A DNA stretch of 64,000 nt from contig NZ_FMIB01000002.1 in NCBI RefSeq assembly GCF_900091475.1, positions 2,666,001 to 2,730,000 of the forward strand, written 5' to 3'. Positions 29,996-39,166 of the stretch are shown piece after piece. This stretch comes from Micromonospora chersina. Its GTDB lineage: Bacteria > Actinomycetota > Actinomycetes > Mycobacteriales > Micromonosporaceae. Made by a program: the position numbers and the translations under genes. Numbering within the stretch: the stretch's first letter is position 1; every line of letters starts with the position of its first letter. The notes beneath the pieces were generated by a model. That model searched no databases, was not told the DNA's origin, and was given only the letters and a program-made list of their open reading frames with translations.

Positions 29996-31369
29996 TCACT
30001 CCTCCTTGTCGCGCAGGTCGTCCGAGGGACGCCGGAGCTTGACGGGCACCCCGTCCGCCGGACGCCCGAGTTCCTCCGGCGCACCGACCGGCGCCGGACG
30101 CAACGCTAGCGCCACCAGCGGCACCACCGCGATCGCCGCCAGCAGGGTCAGGGTCGGATAACCCGCGGCCCGCATGACAAACCCGCTCGCCGCCGCCGCG
30201 CCCGCCCCGGCCAGCCCCATGACCAGGTCGGACAGGCCCTGCACGCCGGGCCGGTCGGCGGTGGGCACCGACTCGGACAGCAGCGTCGAGCCGGCCACCA
30301 TGGTGCCCGACCAGCCCAGCCCGAGCAGGGCCAGACCCACCGAGAGCAGCGGCGTGTGGTGCCCGGCGGTGCCGGCGACCGCGCAGGCGGCCAGCAGCAG
30401 GGCCACCCCGCCGAGGATCACCGGACGCCGGCCCAGCCGGTCGGTGAGCCAGCCGACCAGCGGGGAGAGCGCGTACATGCCGGCGATGTGCAGGCTCAGC
30501 ACGATGCCGACCACCCGCAGCACGTCCGCGTCGGAGTGGGACTCGCCGAGGCGTACCGGGGTCATCGACATCACGGCGACCATCACGAGGTGGCCCACGG
30601 CGACCGCGGCGATGCCCAGGCGGGCGGCGGGCCGGTCGCGTACCGTGCCCCAGGCCGCGACCATGCCCCCGCGGCGCCGGGCCGACGAGCCCGGCGCGGC
30701 GCCCGGGTCGGCCGGGCTCTCGGCCGCCAGCCGGCGCGCGGTGAGCAGGGGGTCCGGCCGGAGCAGCACCGCCAGCACGGCGGCGGCCAGCACGAACGCG
30801 GCGGCGCTGAAGGCGAACGGGCCGGCCAGCGCCGGCAGGCCCCAGCCGCGGGTGGTGGCGTCGGCGAGCGCGGCGAAGTTGGGCGCGGCCACGGCGCCGA
30901 TGGTGGTGGCCCAGACGACGAGCGAGAGCTGGCGCCCCCGGCGGGCCGGCTCGGCCAGGTCCACTGCCGTGTAGCGGGCCTGGAGGTTGGCCGCCGTGCC
31001 GCCGCCGAAGAGCAGCATGCCGAGGAAGAGCAGCGGCACCAGGTGCAGCACGGTGGAGACCACCACGAGCACGCCACCGACCGCCCCGACCAGGTACGCG
31101 GTGACCAGCCCCGGCCGCCGCCCCCGGGCCGCCATGATCCGGGTGACCGGCACGGCGAGCAGCGCGGCGCCGACCACCCCGGCGCTCTGCGCCACCCCGG
31201 CCAGGGCGGTGCCGGCGACCCGGGCGGCGAGCAGCGCGCCGACCGAGATGCCGATGGTGACGCCGATGCCGCCGATGATCTGGGTGAGGAAGAGCAGCCG
31301 GACGGTGCGCCGCTGGATCGGGGCGACGTCGAGCCGGCTCGGGGCCGGCGTGGTCAGGTCGGTGGCCAT
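29996..31369 (-). CDS. Major facilitator superfamily transporter
   Basis: 457 aa from ATG 31369 with GAGGAG eight bases upstream. Twelve hydrophobic segments are readable, with a central loop after ADPGAAPGSSARRRGG, the layout of a drug or metabolite exporter. Phrases such as GWLTDRLGRRPVILGG fit the MFS A-like motif in the second half. Substrate cannot be inferred. Divided from the acyl-CoA dehydrogenase gene by 70 bp on the same strand. Confidence 0.85.
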   Translation of the reverse strand: MATDLTTPAPSRLDVAPIQRRTVRLLFLTQIIGGIGVTIGISVGALLAARVAGTALAGVAQSAGVVGAALLAVPVTRIMAARGRRPGLVTAYLVGAVGGVLVVVSTVLHLVPLLFLGMLLFGGGTAANLQARYTAVDLAEPARRGRQLSLVVWATTIGAVAAPNFAALADATTRGWGLPALAGPFAFSAAAFVLAAAVLAVLLRPDPLLTARRLAAESPADPGAAPGSSARRRGGMVAAWGTVRDRPAARLGIAAVAVGHLVMVAVMSMTPVRLGESHSDADVLRVVGIVLSLHIAGMYALSPLVGWLTDRLGRRPVILGGVALLLAACAVAGTAGHHTPLLSVGLALLGLGWSGTMVAGSTLLSESVPTADRPGVQGLSDLVMGLAGAGAAAASGFVMRAAGYPTLTLLAAIAVVPLVALALRPAPVGAPEELGRPADGVPVKLRRPSDDLRDKEE

Positions 31370-31439
31370 GACGGGTGCTCCTCGGGTAAGGGGTGACCCA
31401 TCCTCCCGCACCCGACCGGCCCCCCGGCACCCGGTTTCG

Positions 31440-32582
31440 CTACAGGCCGAGCCCCCGGCCGATGATCTCCTTCATGATCTCGGTGGTGCCGCCGTAGATC
31501 GTCTGCACCCGGCTGTCCAGCCAGGCCTTCGCGACCGGGTACTCCAGCATGAAGCCGTAGCCGCCGTGCAGCTGCACGCAACGGTCGGCCACCTTGTTCT
31601 GCAGCTCGGTGGTCCACCACTTGGCCTTCGCCGCGTCGGTCACCGAGAGCCGGCCGGCGTTGTACTCGGCCACGCAGTGGTTGACGAAGGTCCGCGCGAT
31701 GGTGACCTCGGTGTCCAGCTCGGCCAGGAGGAACCGGTTGTGCTGGAACCGCCCGATCGGCCGGCCGAACGCCTCCCGCGAGCGGGCGTAGTCGAGGGTG
31801 AGCGCGAGCAGTTTCTCCGCCGCCGCCACCGCGGCCACCGCGATGCTCAGCCGCTCGCGGGGCAGGTTGGCCATCAGGTGGTAGAAGCCGTGGTTCTCGG
31901 TGCCGATGAGGTTCTCCGCCGGCACCCGGCAGTCGTCGAAGAACAGCTCGGCTGTGTCGTTGGCCTTGAGGCCGACCTTGGCCAGCCGCCGGCCCCGGCC
32001 GAAGCCGGGCGTGCCGGTCTCCACCACGATGAGGCTCACCCCGTGCGCGCCCTGGTCGGGGGCGGTCTTGGCGACCACCACCACGAGGTCGGCCAGCTCG
32101 CCGTTGGTGATGAACGTCTTCTGCCCGTTGAGCACCCAGCTGTCGCCGTCGCGGACCGCGCTCGTGCGGATGCCGGCCAGGTCGCTGCCCGCCCCCGGCT
32201 CGCTCATGGCGATGGCGGTGACCAGGTCGCCGGAGCAGAAGCCCGGCAGCCAGCGCTTGCGCTGGTCGTCGGTGGTCAGCTCGGTCAGGTACGGGGCCAC
32301 CACGTCGTTGTGCAGCCCGAAGCCCAGCCCGGTGCAGCCGGCCGCGATGATCTCCTCGTCGAGCACCGCGTTGAACCGGAAGTCCCGCTGCCCACCGCCG
32401 CCGTGCTCGGGGTCCACGTCCATGCCGAGCAGCCCGGCCGCGCCCGCCGTGCGCCACACCTCCCGGTCGACGATCCCGTCGGCCTCCCAGCGGTCGTGGT
32501 GCGGCACGGCCTCCCGGGCGAGGAACTGACGGCACAGGTCCCGGAACTCTTCGTGGACGGGTTCGTACAGGTGCTGCTCCAT
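31440..32582 (-). CDS. Acyl-CoA dehydrogenase
   Basis: Flavoprotein that oxidises an acyl-CoA to its enoyl form. 380 aa from ATG 32582 (MEQHLYEPVHEEFRDLCRQF). It contains ITNGELADLVVVVAKT, the FAD/substrate region MSEPGAGSDLAGI, RLEAFGRPIGRFQ-type sequence (SREAFGRPIGRFQHNRF) and the C-terminal VQTIYGGTTEIMKEIIGRGL. It most resembles long-chain or mycobacterial FadE-type enzymes; the exact chain length is unknown. Divergent from the potADBC operon. Confidence 0.9.
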   Translation of the reverse strand: MEQHLYEPVHEEFRDLCRQFLAREAVPHHDRWEADGIVDREVWRTAGAAGLLGMDVDPEHGGGGQRDFRFNAVLDEEIIAAGCTGLGFGLHNDVVAPYLTELTTDDQRKRWLPGFCSGDLVTAIAMSEPGAGSDLAGIRTSAVRDGDSWVLNGQKTFITNGELADLVVVVAKTAPDQGAHGVSLIVVETGTPGFGRGRRLAKVGLKANDTAELFFDDCRVPAENLIGTENHGFYHLMANLPRERLSIAVAAVAAAEKLLALTLDYARSREAFGRPIGRFQHNRFLLAELDTEVTIARTFVNHCVAEYNAGRLSVTDAAKAKWWTTELQNKVADRCVQLHGGYGFMLEYPVAKAWLDSRVQTIYGGTTEIMKEIIGRGLGL

Positions 32583-32652
32583 GGCGACGAGTGTGCCCGC
32601 CGGGGCGGTCGGCGGGAAGGGGTCGCCCGGCAAGGCAAACCGCCATCAGCTC

Positions 32653-32683
32653 TTGACGACGCTATCCGTTGCGGCTCTATTCT
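32653..32683 (+). promoter_or_regulatory. Candidate promoter of the polyamine transport operon
   Basis: TTGACG at 32653-32658 is followed by TCTATT (17-bp spacer) or TATTCT (19-bp spacer). It lies about 70-95 bp before the potA start, in the 167-bp divergent region. Confidence 0.4.
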
Positions 32684-32749
32684 CACGGCACGATTTCCGT
32701 GGACCCTGGTTCGCTCGCGCAACGTTAACCGTAGGACTGAGGAGCGCCC

Positions 32750-33832
32750 ATGTCAGCCGGGCCCGCCACCCCCGCCGTCTCCCTCCGTGGGCTGCGCAAG
32801 TCGTTCGGCACGGTGGAGGCGGTGGTCGGCGTCGATCTGGACATCGCCGACGGCGAGTTCTTCTCGATGCTCGGGCCGTCCGGCTCGGGCAAGACGACCG
32901 TGCTCCGCATGATCGCCGGGTTCGAGCCACCGACCGCCGGGAGCGTGCTGCTCGGCGGGCGTGACGTCACCCGGCTGGCCCCGTTCGAGCGGGACGTCAA
33001 CACCGTCTTCCAGGACTACGCGCTGTTCCCGCACATGACCGTGCGGCAGAACGTCGAGTACGGGCTGCGGGTGCGCAAGGTGGGCCGCGCCGAGCGCCGG
33101 GCCCGGGCCGCGGAGGCGCTGCGGGGCGTACGGCTCGACGGTCTGGCCGACCGGCGACCGGCCGCGCTCTCCGGCGGGCAACGGCAGCGGGTGGCCCTGG
33201 CCCGCGCGCTGGTCGTCCGGCCGAAGGTGCTCCTGCTCGACGAACCGCTCGGCGCGCTGGACCTGAAGTTGCGCGAGCAGATGCAGGTGGAGTTGAAGGC
33301 GCTCCAGCGGGAGGTGGGCATCACCTTCGTCTTCGTCACCCACGACCAGGAGGAGGCGCTCACCATGAGCGACCGGGTGGCGGTCTTCGAGAACGGCCGG
33401 ATCGCCCAGGTGGGCACGCCCGCCGAGGTCTACGAGCGGCCCGCCTCACCGTTCGTCGCCGGTTTCGTCGGCACGTCCAACCTGCTCAGTGGCGAAGCGG
33501 CCCGCACGGTGCTCGGCCGCGACGGCACCTTCTCCATCCGGCCGGAGAAGATCCGGCTCGACGGGTCGCCCGCCACCGACGAGGAGACGTCGGCCACCGG
33601 CAGGGTGGCCGAGGTCGTCTACGCCGGGGCGAGCACCCGGTTCGTCGTCGACCTCGACGCCGGCGCCCGGCTGGTCGTGACGCAACAGAACCTGACCACC
33701 TCCTCGGCCGACGTGGCGGCACTGCGCGGCACCCCGGTCCGCCTGGCCTGGCGCACCGAGCACGCCGTGGCCGTACCTGTCCCCGCCGTACCGACCCCCC
33801 TTGCGAAGGAGAGCGCTCATGCGTACCGGTAG
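32750..33832 (+). CDS. potA: Polyamine-type ABC transporter, ATP-binding subunit
   Basis: 360 aa from ATG 32750 with GAGGAG upstream. Walker A GPSGSGKTT, the signature LSGGQRQRVALARAL, Walker B LLLDEPLGALDLK and the switch VTHDQEEAL are all present. A C-terminal TOBE-like regulatory domain follows from about residue 250 (SIRPEKIRL). With the binding protein and two permeases it forms a potADBC-type importer for spermidine, putrescine or a related solute. The potD start lies inside its last codons (14-bp overlap). Confidence 0.9.
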   Translation: MSAGPATPAVSLRGLRKSFGTVEAVVGVDLDIADGEFFSMLGPSGSGKTTVLRMIAGFEPPTAGSVLLGGRDVTRLAPFERDVNTVFQDYALFPHMTVRQNVEYGLRVRKVGRAERRARAAEALRGVRLDGLADRRPAALSGGQRQRVALARALVVRPKVLLLDEPLGALDLKLREQMQVELKALQREVGITFVFVTHDQEEALTMSDRVAVFENGRIAQVGTPAEVYERPASPFVAGFVGTSNLLSGEAARTVLGRDGTFSIRPEKIRLDGSPATDEETSATGRVAEVVYAGASTRFVVDLDAGARLVVTQQNLTTSSADVAALRGTPVRLAWRTEHAVAVPVPAVPTPLAKESAHAYR

Positions 33833-35018
33833 AACCCTCACCGCGCTCGCCGCGGTCGGCCTGCTGGCCCTGACCGGCTGCGGCGACGGCGGCACGACCA
33901 CCGGCGGCTCCGGTCCGGGCGGCATCAAGCCGCCCAGGATCGACAAGCTCGCGGCGCTGGGCGCCGGCGAGGGACAGGTGAACGTCGTCGCCTGGGCCGG
34001 GTACGTCGAGGACGGCTCCACCGATCCGAAGGTGGACTGGGTCACCGACTTCGAGAAGCAGTCGGGCTGCCAGGTCAACGTCAAGGTCGCCGGCACCTCC
34101 GACGAGATGGTGACCCTGATGAAGACCGGCGAGTACGACGTGGTCTCCGCCTCCGGGGACGCCTCGCTGCGGCTGATCTACGGGGGCGACGTCGCCCCGG
34201 TGAACACCGACCTGATCAGCAACTACAAGGACGTCTTCGACGGGCTCAAGCTCAAGCAGTGGAACTCCGTCGACGGGGTGGCCTACGGCGTCCCGCACGG
34301 GCGCGGCGCGAACCTGCTGATGTACCGCACCGACGTGGTCAAGCCCGCCCCGACCTCCTGGGGCGCGGTGTTCGACGCCAACTCGCCCTACAAGGGGAAG
34401 ATCACCGCGTACGACTCGCCGATCTACCTCGCCGACGCGGCGCTCTACCTGATGAAGCACCGGCCGGAACTGGGCATCAAGAACCCGTACGCGCTGGACG
34501 ACAAGCAGTTCGCCGCAGCCGTCGACCTGCTGAAGAAGCAGAACGAGCTGATCGGCGAGTACTGGTCGGACTACACCAAGGAGGTGCAGGCCTTCAAGGC
34601 CGGCAACTCGGTACTCGGCACCACCTGGCAGGTCATCGCCAACCTGGCCACCGCCGACAAGGCCCCGGTCGAGGCGATCCTTCCCGAGGAGGGGGCGACC
34701 GGCTGGTCCGACACCTGGATGGTCTCCGCCAAGGCGAAGCACCCGAACTGCGCGTACCGCTGGATGGACCACATCATCTCGCCGAAGGCCAACGCTGCGG
34801 TCGCCGAGTGGTTCGGCGAGGCGCCGTCCAACAAGCTGGCCTGCGCCGAGACCGCCGACAAGAACCACTGCGCGACGTACCACGCCGAGGACGAGTCCTA
34901 CTTCGACAAGGTCTGGTACTGGAACACCCCGGTGCAGCAGTGCCTGGACGGGCGTACCGACGTGAAGTGCAAGGACTACGCGGCCTGGACCCAGGCCTGG
35001 ACGACGATCAAGGGCTGA
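33819..35018 (+). CDS. potD: Polyamine-type substrate-binding lipoprotein
   Basis: 399 aa from ATG 33819, with AAGGAGA upstream inside potA. Signal peptide with lipobox LALTGC. The mature part matches the PotD/PotF family: NVVAWAGYVEDG, TSDEMVTLMKTGEYDVVSASGD, YGVPHGRGANLLMYRTD and STWQVIAN-like GTTWQVIANL. Ligand identity (spermidine or putrescine) cannot be fixed. It ends one base before potB. Confidence 0.9.
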   Translation: MRTGRTLTALAAVGLLALTGCGDGGTTTGGSGPGGIKPPRIDKLAALGAGEGQVNVVAWAGYVEDGSTDPKVDWVTDFEKQSGCQVNVKVAGTSDEMVTLMKTGEYDVVSASGDASLRLIYGGDVAPVNTDLISNYKDVFDGLKLKQWNSVDGVAYGVPHGRGANLLMYRTDVVKPAPTSWGAVFDANSPYKGKITAYDSPIYLADAALYLMKHRPELGIKNPYALDDKQFAAAVDLLKKQNELIGEYWSDYTKEVQAFKAGNSVLGTTWQVIANLATADKAPVEAILPEEGATGWSDTWMVSAKAKHPNCAYRWMDHIISPKANAAVAEWFGEAPSNKLACAETADKNHCATYHAEDESYFDKVWYWNTPVQQCLDGRTDVKCKDYAAWTQAWTTIKG

Positions 35019-35019
35019 G

Positions 35020-35934
35020 GTGGCCACTTCCACGCTCGACCGGCCCGCGGGCGGCACCACCGCCCTCCGCGGGCCGGTCCGCCGGCTCTCGGCCTGGCTG
35101 CACCGGCACGCCGGGGTACGCCTCGCCGCCCTGCTCACCGCGCCGCTGTTCTGGCTGGTGGTCGCCTACCTGGGTTCGCTGGCCGTGCTGTTCGTCTCGG
35201 CACTCTGGACGGTCAACGGGTTCACCGGGGAGGTCGTCCGCCAGCCCACGCTGGACAACTTCCGCACCATCGTCACCGACGAGGTCTACCGGACGGTCGC
35301 GCTGCGCAGCGTCGGCGTGGCCGCCGGGGTGACCGTGATCGACACGCTGATCGCCCTGCCGATGGCCTTCTACATGGCGAAGGTCGCCAAGCCCCGCCAC
35401 CGGCGCTGGCTGGTGGTCGCCATCCTCACCCCGCTCTGGGCCAGCTACCTGGTCAAGGCGTACGCCTGGCGGGTGCTGCTGGCCAACGGCGGGCCGGTGG
35501 ACTGGCTGTTCGGCGGGCCGGGCAGCGGCCCCGGGTACGGGCTGGGCGCGACAGTGCTGGTGCTGGCCTACCTCTGGCTGCCGTACATGATCCTGCCGAT
35601 CTACGCGGGCCTGGAGCGGCTGCCCGACTCGCTGCTGGAGGCGTCGGCCGACCTCGGTGCCCGGGCGGGCCGGACGTTCCGCGCCGTGGTGCTGCCGGTG
35701 GTGGTCCCCTCGGTGATCGCCGGCTCGATCTTCACCTTCTCGCTCTCGCTGGGCGACTACATCACCGTGCAGATCGTGGGCGGCAAGACGCAGCTCATCG
35801 GCAACCTCGTCTACGTCAACATCGGGGCGGCGAACAACCTCCCGTTCGCCGCGGCGCTGGCCACCATCCCGGTCCTGATCATGGTCGTCTACCTGGTCGC
35901 CGTACGGCGGTCCGGGGCCCTGGAGGAGTTGTGA
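35020..35934 (+). CDS. potB: Polyamine-type ABC transporter permease
   Basis: 304 aa from GTG 35020. About six membrane helices; the ATPase-contact loop is EASADLGARAGRTFRAVVLPVVVPSV. The start is essentially adjacent to the potD stop (TGAGGTG), and the stop overlaps the potC start by four bases. Confidence 0.9.
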   Translation: MATSTLDRPAGGTTALRGPVRRLSAWLHRHAGVRLAALLTAPLFWLVVAYLGSLAVLFVSALWTVNGFTGEVVRQPTLDNFRTIVTDEVYRTVALRSVGVAAGVTVIDTLIALPMAFYMAKVAKPRHRRWLVVAILTPLWASYLVKAYAWRVLLANGGPVDWLFGGPGSGPGYGLGATVLVLAYLWLPYMILPIYAGLERLPDSLLEASADLGARAGRTFRAVVLPVVVPSVIAGSIFTFSLSLGDYITVQIVGGKTQLIGNLVYVNIGAANNLPFAAALATIPVLIMVVYLVAVRRSGALEEL

Positions 35935-36743
35935 CGCTCTCCCGGTCGGCGCGCTGGCTGCTGCGCGGCGCGATGGCGCTCGGCCTGGCCTTCATCTACC
36001 TGCCGCTGTCCATCGTGCTGGTCAACTCGTTCAACGCCGACCGCACGTTCGCCTGGCCCCCGCCCCGCTGGACCACGGAGTGGTGGGTGCGCGCCTGGGA
36101 GAACGCGGGCGCCCGGGAGGCGCTGTGGACGTCGGTCCAGGCCGGGCTGGGTGCGACGGGCGTCGCGCTGCTGCTCGGCTCCCTGGTCGCCTTCGCCGTG
36201 CAGCGGTACCGGTTCTTCGGTCGGGAGACCGTGTCGCTGCTGGTCGTGCTGCCGATCGCACTGCCCGGCATCGTCACCGGCATCGCCCTGGACACCGCGT
36301 TCCGCTCGGTGATGGCCCCGCTCGGCATCGGCAAGGGGCTCTTCTCGGTCATCGTCGGGCACGCGACGTTCTGCGTGGTCGTCGTCTACAACAACGTGCT
36401 GGCCCGGCTGCGCCGGTCCGGCGGCAACCTCCAGGAGGCGTCGGCCGACCTGGGCGCCGACGGCTGGCAGACCTTCCGGTACGTGACGTTCCCGGTGCTG
36501 CGCTCGGCGCTGCTGGCCGGCGCGCTGCTGGCGTTCGGCCTCTCCTTCGACGAGATCATCGTCACCACGTTCACCGCCGGTCCGGGCGTGCAGACCCTGC
36601 CGATCTGGATCTTCAGCAACCTGTTCCGGCCGAACCAGGCGCCGGTCATCAACGTGGTGGCCGCCGTGCTCATCGTCGCCTCGGTGGTGCCGATCTACCT
36701 GGCCCAGCGGCTCTCCGACACGGCCAGCGGCGGCCGCCTCTGA
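35931..36743 (+). CDS. potC: Polyamine-type ABC transporter permease
   Basis: 270 aa from GTG 35931, coupled to potB by a GTGA overlap. Six hydrophobic helices, with the conserved loop EASADLGADGWQTFRYVTFPVL. Last gene of the operon; convergent with an acetyltransferase gene 38 bp away, and no strong terminator is visible between them. Confidence 0.9.
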   Translation: MTLSRSARWLLRGAMALGLAFIYLPLSIVLVNSFNADRTFAWPPPRWTTEWWVRAWENAGAREALWTSVQAGLGATGVALLLGSLVAFAVQRYRFFGRETVSLLVVLPIALPGIVTGIALDTAFRSVMAPLGIGKGLFSVIVGHATFCVVVVYNNVLARLRRSGGNLQEASADLGADGWQTFRYVTFPVLRSALLAGALLAFGLSFDEIIVTTFTAGPGVQTLPIWIFSNLFRPNQAPVINVVAAVLIVASVVPIYLAQRLSDTASGGRL

Positions 36744-36780
36744 CCGCCCGCCGCCGCCCACGCTCCCCGGCGCCGCCGGC

Positions 36781-37518
36781 TCAGCCCCACCAGGTGGCGT
36801 CGGCCACCGGAACGAAGCCGAGCGAGTCGTAGAGCGGGCGGCCGGCGCGGGCCGCGGTGAGCGTCACGGGTACGTCGCCGAACCGGCCGAGCACGCCGTG
36901 CAGCAGGGCCCGGCCCACGCCCCGGGACCGGTGCGCGGGCAGGCTGGTCATCCAGTAGAGGCCGACGCCCTCGTCCCGGACGGTCAGACAGGCCCCGGCC
37001 GGCGTGGCATCCCGCGCGGTGGCGCCGGCGACGTTCCGGTGGACCAGGAAGAACCGGACCTCCGGCCGGTCCAGCAGGGCGGGCGGGAACGCCTGCCCGG
37101 GGCTGTAGGGCTGGAACGGCTCCAGCGGGAAGCCGTGCACCACCACGTCCTCGGCGACGGCCAGTTGGTCGGCGTGCTCGACCGGGGTGACCGGCAACGA
37201 CGGGTCGGGCACCGGCCCGGGACGGCGGATCATCACCGGCAGGGTGCGCGGGGTGAGGCCGAGGTCGGCGAGGTCCAGGCGCGCGTACTGGTCCTCGACG
37301 ACGACCGGACCGGTCCGCCCGCGGACCAGCGCGGCCAGCGCGGCCCGGTCGTCCGGGGACGGGTCCGGGTCGCGCAGGAGGATCCGCAGCCCGGCGGGCG
37401 CGTCGCCCAGCACGGCGAGGAATCCCGGCCGGCGCGACAGCCGGTGCCCGCGGCTCTCGGCGAGTGCCGTCCACATGGCGGCGGCGTTCCGGACGGACAG
37501 CTCAAGATCACTCGTCAT
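36781..37518 (-). CDS. GNAT family acetyltransferase
   Basis: 245 aa from ATG 37518 (MTSDLELSVRNAAAMWTALAE). The C-terminal half is the GNAT fold, with acetyl-CoA loop PAHRSRGVGRALLHGVL and the end motif PLYDSLGFVPVADATWW. The N-terminal 130 residues resemble the extra domain of actinobacterial two-part GNAT proteins. Substrate unknown. Divergent from the pterin dehydratase-VOC gene. Confidence 0.82.
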   Translation of the reverse strand: MTSDLELSVRNAAAMWTALAESRGHRLSRRPGFLAVLGDAPAGLRILLRDPDPSPDDRAALAALVRGRTGPVVVEDQYARLDLADLGLTPRTLPVMIRRPGPVPDPSLPVTPVEHADQLAVAEDVVVHGFPLEPFQPYSPGQAFPPALLDRPEVRFFLVHRNVAGATARDATPAGACLTVRDEGVGLYWMTSLPAHRSRGVGRALLHGVLGRFGDVPVTLTAARAGRPLYDSLGFVPVADATWWG

Positions 37519-37612
37519 GCCCCCGACGCTAGGGCCGCCGACCGCCGTCGCGCAGGTCCATTTCGCCGCCGTCGGGCTGGTCCGTTCCGGCGGGGTACGC
37601 CAGCATGGCGGA

Positions 37613-38251
37613 ATGACCACGCTGACCGGACAACAGATCGCCGACGAGCAACTGGACGGCTGGACCTACCTGCTGGGCGGCCTGCAGACCCGGATCCGTA
37701 CGCCGGACTTCGCCGCCGGGCTGGCGCTGGTGAACGCCATCGGCGCCGAGGCCGAGCGGCGGGACCACCATCCCGACCTGGATCTGCGCTACACCCACGT
37801 CGACGTGCGGCTCTGGTCGCACGACGCGGGCGGCGTCACCGACCGCGACGTCCGGCTGGCCCGGGCCGTCTCCGCGCTCGCGGCCCAGGCCGGCCTGTCG
37901 CCGGCCCGCACCGGCGTGTCCCGGCTCGAACTCGCCCTGGACAGTCCGGACTTCGCCGCCGTGGCGCCGTTCTGGCGGGCGGTGCTGGCCCTGGAGCACC
38001 GCGGCGACGAGGTGCGGGATCCGGCCGGCGCGCTGCCCACGGTGTGGTTCCAGGAGTCCGGCCGCGACGAACCCCGCCAGCGCTGGCACCCGGACGTGTG
38101 GGTGGACCCGGCGGAGGTCCAGCCGCGCGTCGAGGCCGCGCTCGCCGCCGGCGGGACGCTTGTCAGCGACGCGGCGGCACCGTGCTTCTGGGTGCTCGCC
38201 GACTCCGACGGCAACCGGGTCTGCCTCTGCACCTGGCAGGGGCGCGCCTAG
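37613..38251 (+). CDS. Pterin-4a-carbinolamine dehydratase-like domain fused to a VOC domain
   Basis: 212 aa from ATG 37613. Residues 1-95 match the PCD/DCoH fold: WTYLLGGLQTRIRTPDF, and the active-site-like RRDHHPDLDLRYTHVDVRLWSHD with the HHP...H pattern. Residues about 105-212 form a VOC (glyoxalase-like) domain (LELALDSPDFAAVAPFWRAVL to FWVLADSDGNRVCLCTWQ). PCD removes 4a-hydroxypterin or may act as a scaffold; the VOC partner's ligand is unknown. No aromatic hydroxylase is nearby. Its stop overlaps the convergent UdgX stop at a CTAG. Confidence 0.85.
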   Translation: MTTLTGQQIADEQLDGWTYLLGGLQTRIRTPDFAAGLALVNAIGAEAERRDHHPDLDLRYTHVDVRLWSHDAGGVTDRDVRLARAVSALAAQAGLSPARTGVSRLELALDSPDFAAVAPFWRAVLALEHRGDEVRDPAGALPTVWFQESGRDEPRQRWHPDVWVDPAEVQPRVEAALAAGGTLVSDAAAPCFWVLADSDGNRVCLCTWQGRA

Positions 38252-38946
38252 CGCAGCGCGCGGGCGGCCACCTTCAGGTCCTTGACGAGCCCGTCGTACG
38301 CGACGTCCTGGTTGTCGGCGCGCAGCACCGCGGAGGGGTGGATGGTGGCCAGCAGCCGGGCCGCCGGGGCGTCGGCGACCTTGCCGGCGCTGTCCACCGG
38401 GACCCGGGCGAAGTCCTCCGGGTGCTGGGCGGCGGCCGGCCACGGCATCAGCTCGCCGCGCTGCTTCGTCACCCGGAAGGTGGGGCCGAGCAGGGCCTTG
38501 GCGGCGGTGGCGCCGAGCACCACCACGATCTCCGGGTGGAGCCGGGCGAACTCGGCCACCAGCCAGGGCCGGCAGGCGGTGATGTGCACCCGGTCCGGCG
38601 TCTGGTGGATCCGCCGCTTGCCGCGCATCTCGAAGCGGAAGTGCTTGACGGCGTTGGTGAGGTAGATCTGACCGGTGTCGATGCCGGCGTCGTCCACCGC
38701 CTTGCGCAGCAGCCGGCCGGCGGGGCCGACGAACGGCAGCCCCTTCTGGTCCTCCAGGTCGCCGGGCTGTTCGCCGACGAGGACCACCCGGGCGCTCTCG
38801 TCGCCGCGGCCGAACACCGTCTGCGAGGCGTCCCGGTAGAGCTCGCAGCCCCGGCAGCCGGCCGCGGCGGCGCGCAGCTCGTCGATGGTGTCCGCCTGCG
38901 GCGGGATGAACTCCTGGGCTCCGGGGGCGCTCTCGGTCTCGGCCAT
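38248..38946 (-). CDS. udgX: UdgX-type family 4-like uracil-DNA glycosylase
   Basis: 232 aa from ATG 38946. Motif A is GEQPGD at 58-63, motif B is HPSAVLR near the C-terminus, and Fe-S cysteines lie in CRGC (31-34) and ACRPWL. Residues 110-114 are KRRIH, the loop insertion that defines UdgX; in Mycobacterium smegmatis UdgX its histidine forms a covalent bond to the abasic sugar after uracil excision. His114 is the equivalent here. A TATATA at 38955-38960 directly before the ATG suggests a leaderless or nearly leaderless transcript. Confidence 0.93.
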   Translation of the reverse strand: MAETESAPGAQEFIPPQADTIDELRAAAAGCRGCELYRDASQTVFGRGDESARVVLVGEQPGDLEDQKGLPFVGPAGRLLRKAVDDAGIDTGQIYLTNAVKHFRFEMRGKRRIHQTPDRVHITACRPWLVAEFARLHPEIVVVLGATAAKALLGPTFRVTKQRGELMPWPAAAQHPEDFARVPVDSAGKVADAPAARLLATIHPSAVLRADNQDVAYDGLVKDLKVAARALR

Positions 38947-38954
38947 GCCTGCTT

Positions 38955-38960
38955 TATATA
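38955..38960 (-). promoter_or_regulatory. Candidate -10 element of udgX
   Basis: TATATA ends nine bases before the udgX start codon. Transcription beginning about seven bases later would start within two bases of the ATG. No -35 hexamer is convincing. Confidence 0.35.
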
Positions 38961-38993
38961 CCGGTTTCGGCATCGACGCCGGATGCGCCGGGG

Positions 38994-39113
38994 TCAGTAC
39001 CCGGAGCCGCCGCCACCGCCGCGCGAGGCCAGCACGATCGCGATGATCACCAGGATGATCACCACCGCCGCCACGCCGATCCAGAGACCGGTCCGGGATC
39101 CGTTCCTTGCCAT
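38994..39113 (-). CDS. 39-aa single-pass membrane protein
   Basis: ATG 39113 with a strong GGGAGGTG site encodes MARNGSRTGLW, then a hydrophobic helix (IGVAAVVIILVIIAIVLA), and ends SRGGGGGSGY. A positively charged N-terminus suggests N-in topology with a short Gly-rich outside tail. It lies between udgX and the MocR gene. Function unknown; the ribosome-binding site and helix make it a credible small gene. Confidence 0.65.
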   Translation of the reverse strand: MARNGSRTGLWIGVAAVVIILVIIAIVLASRGGGGGSGY

Positions 39114-39166
39114 GCCACGCACCTCCCGGCCGCGGGTACCCGCCGAAGGCCGGGCCATGCCCCGGC

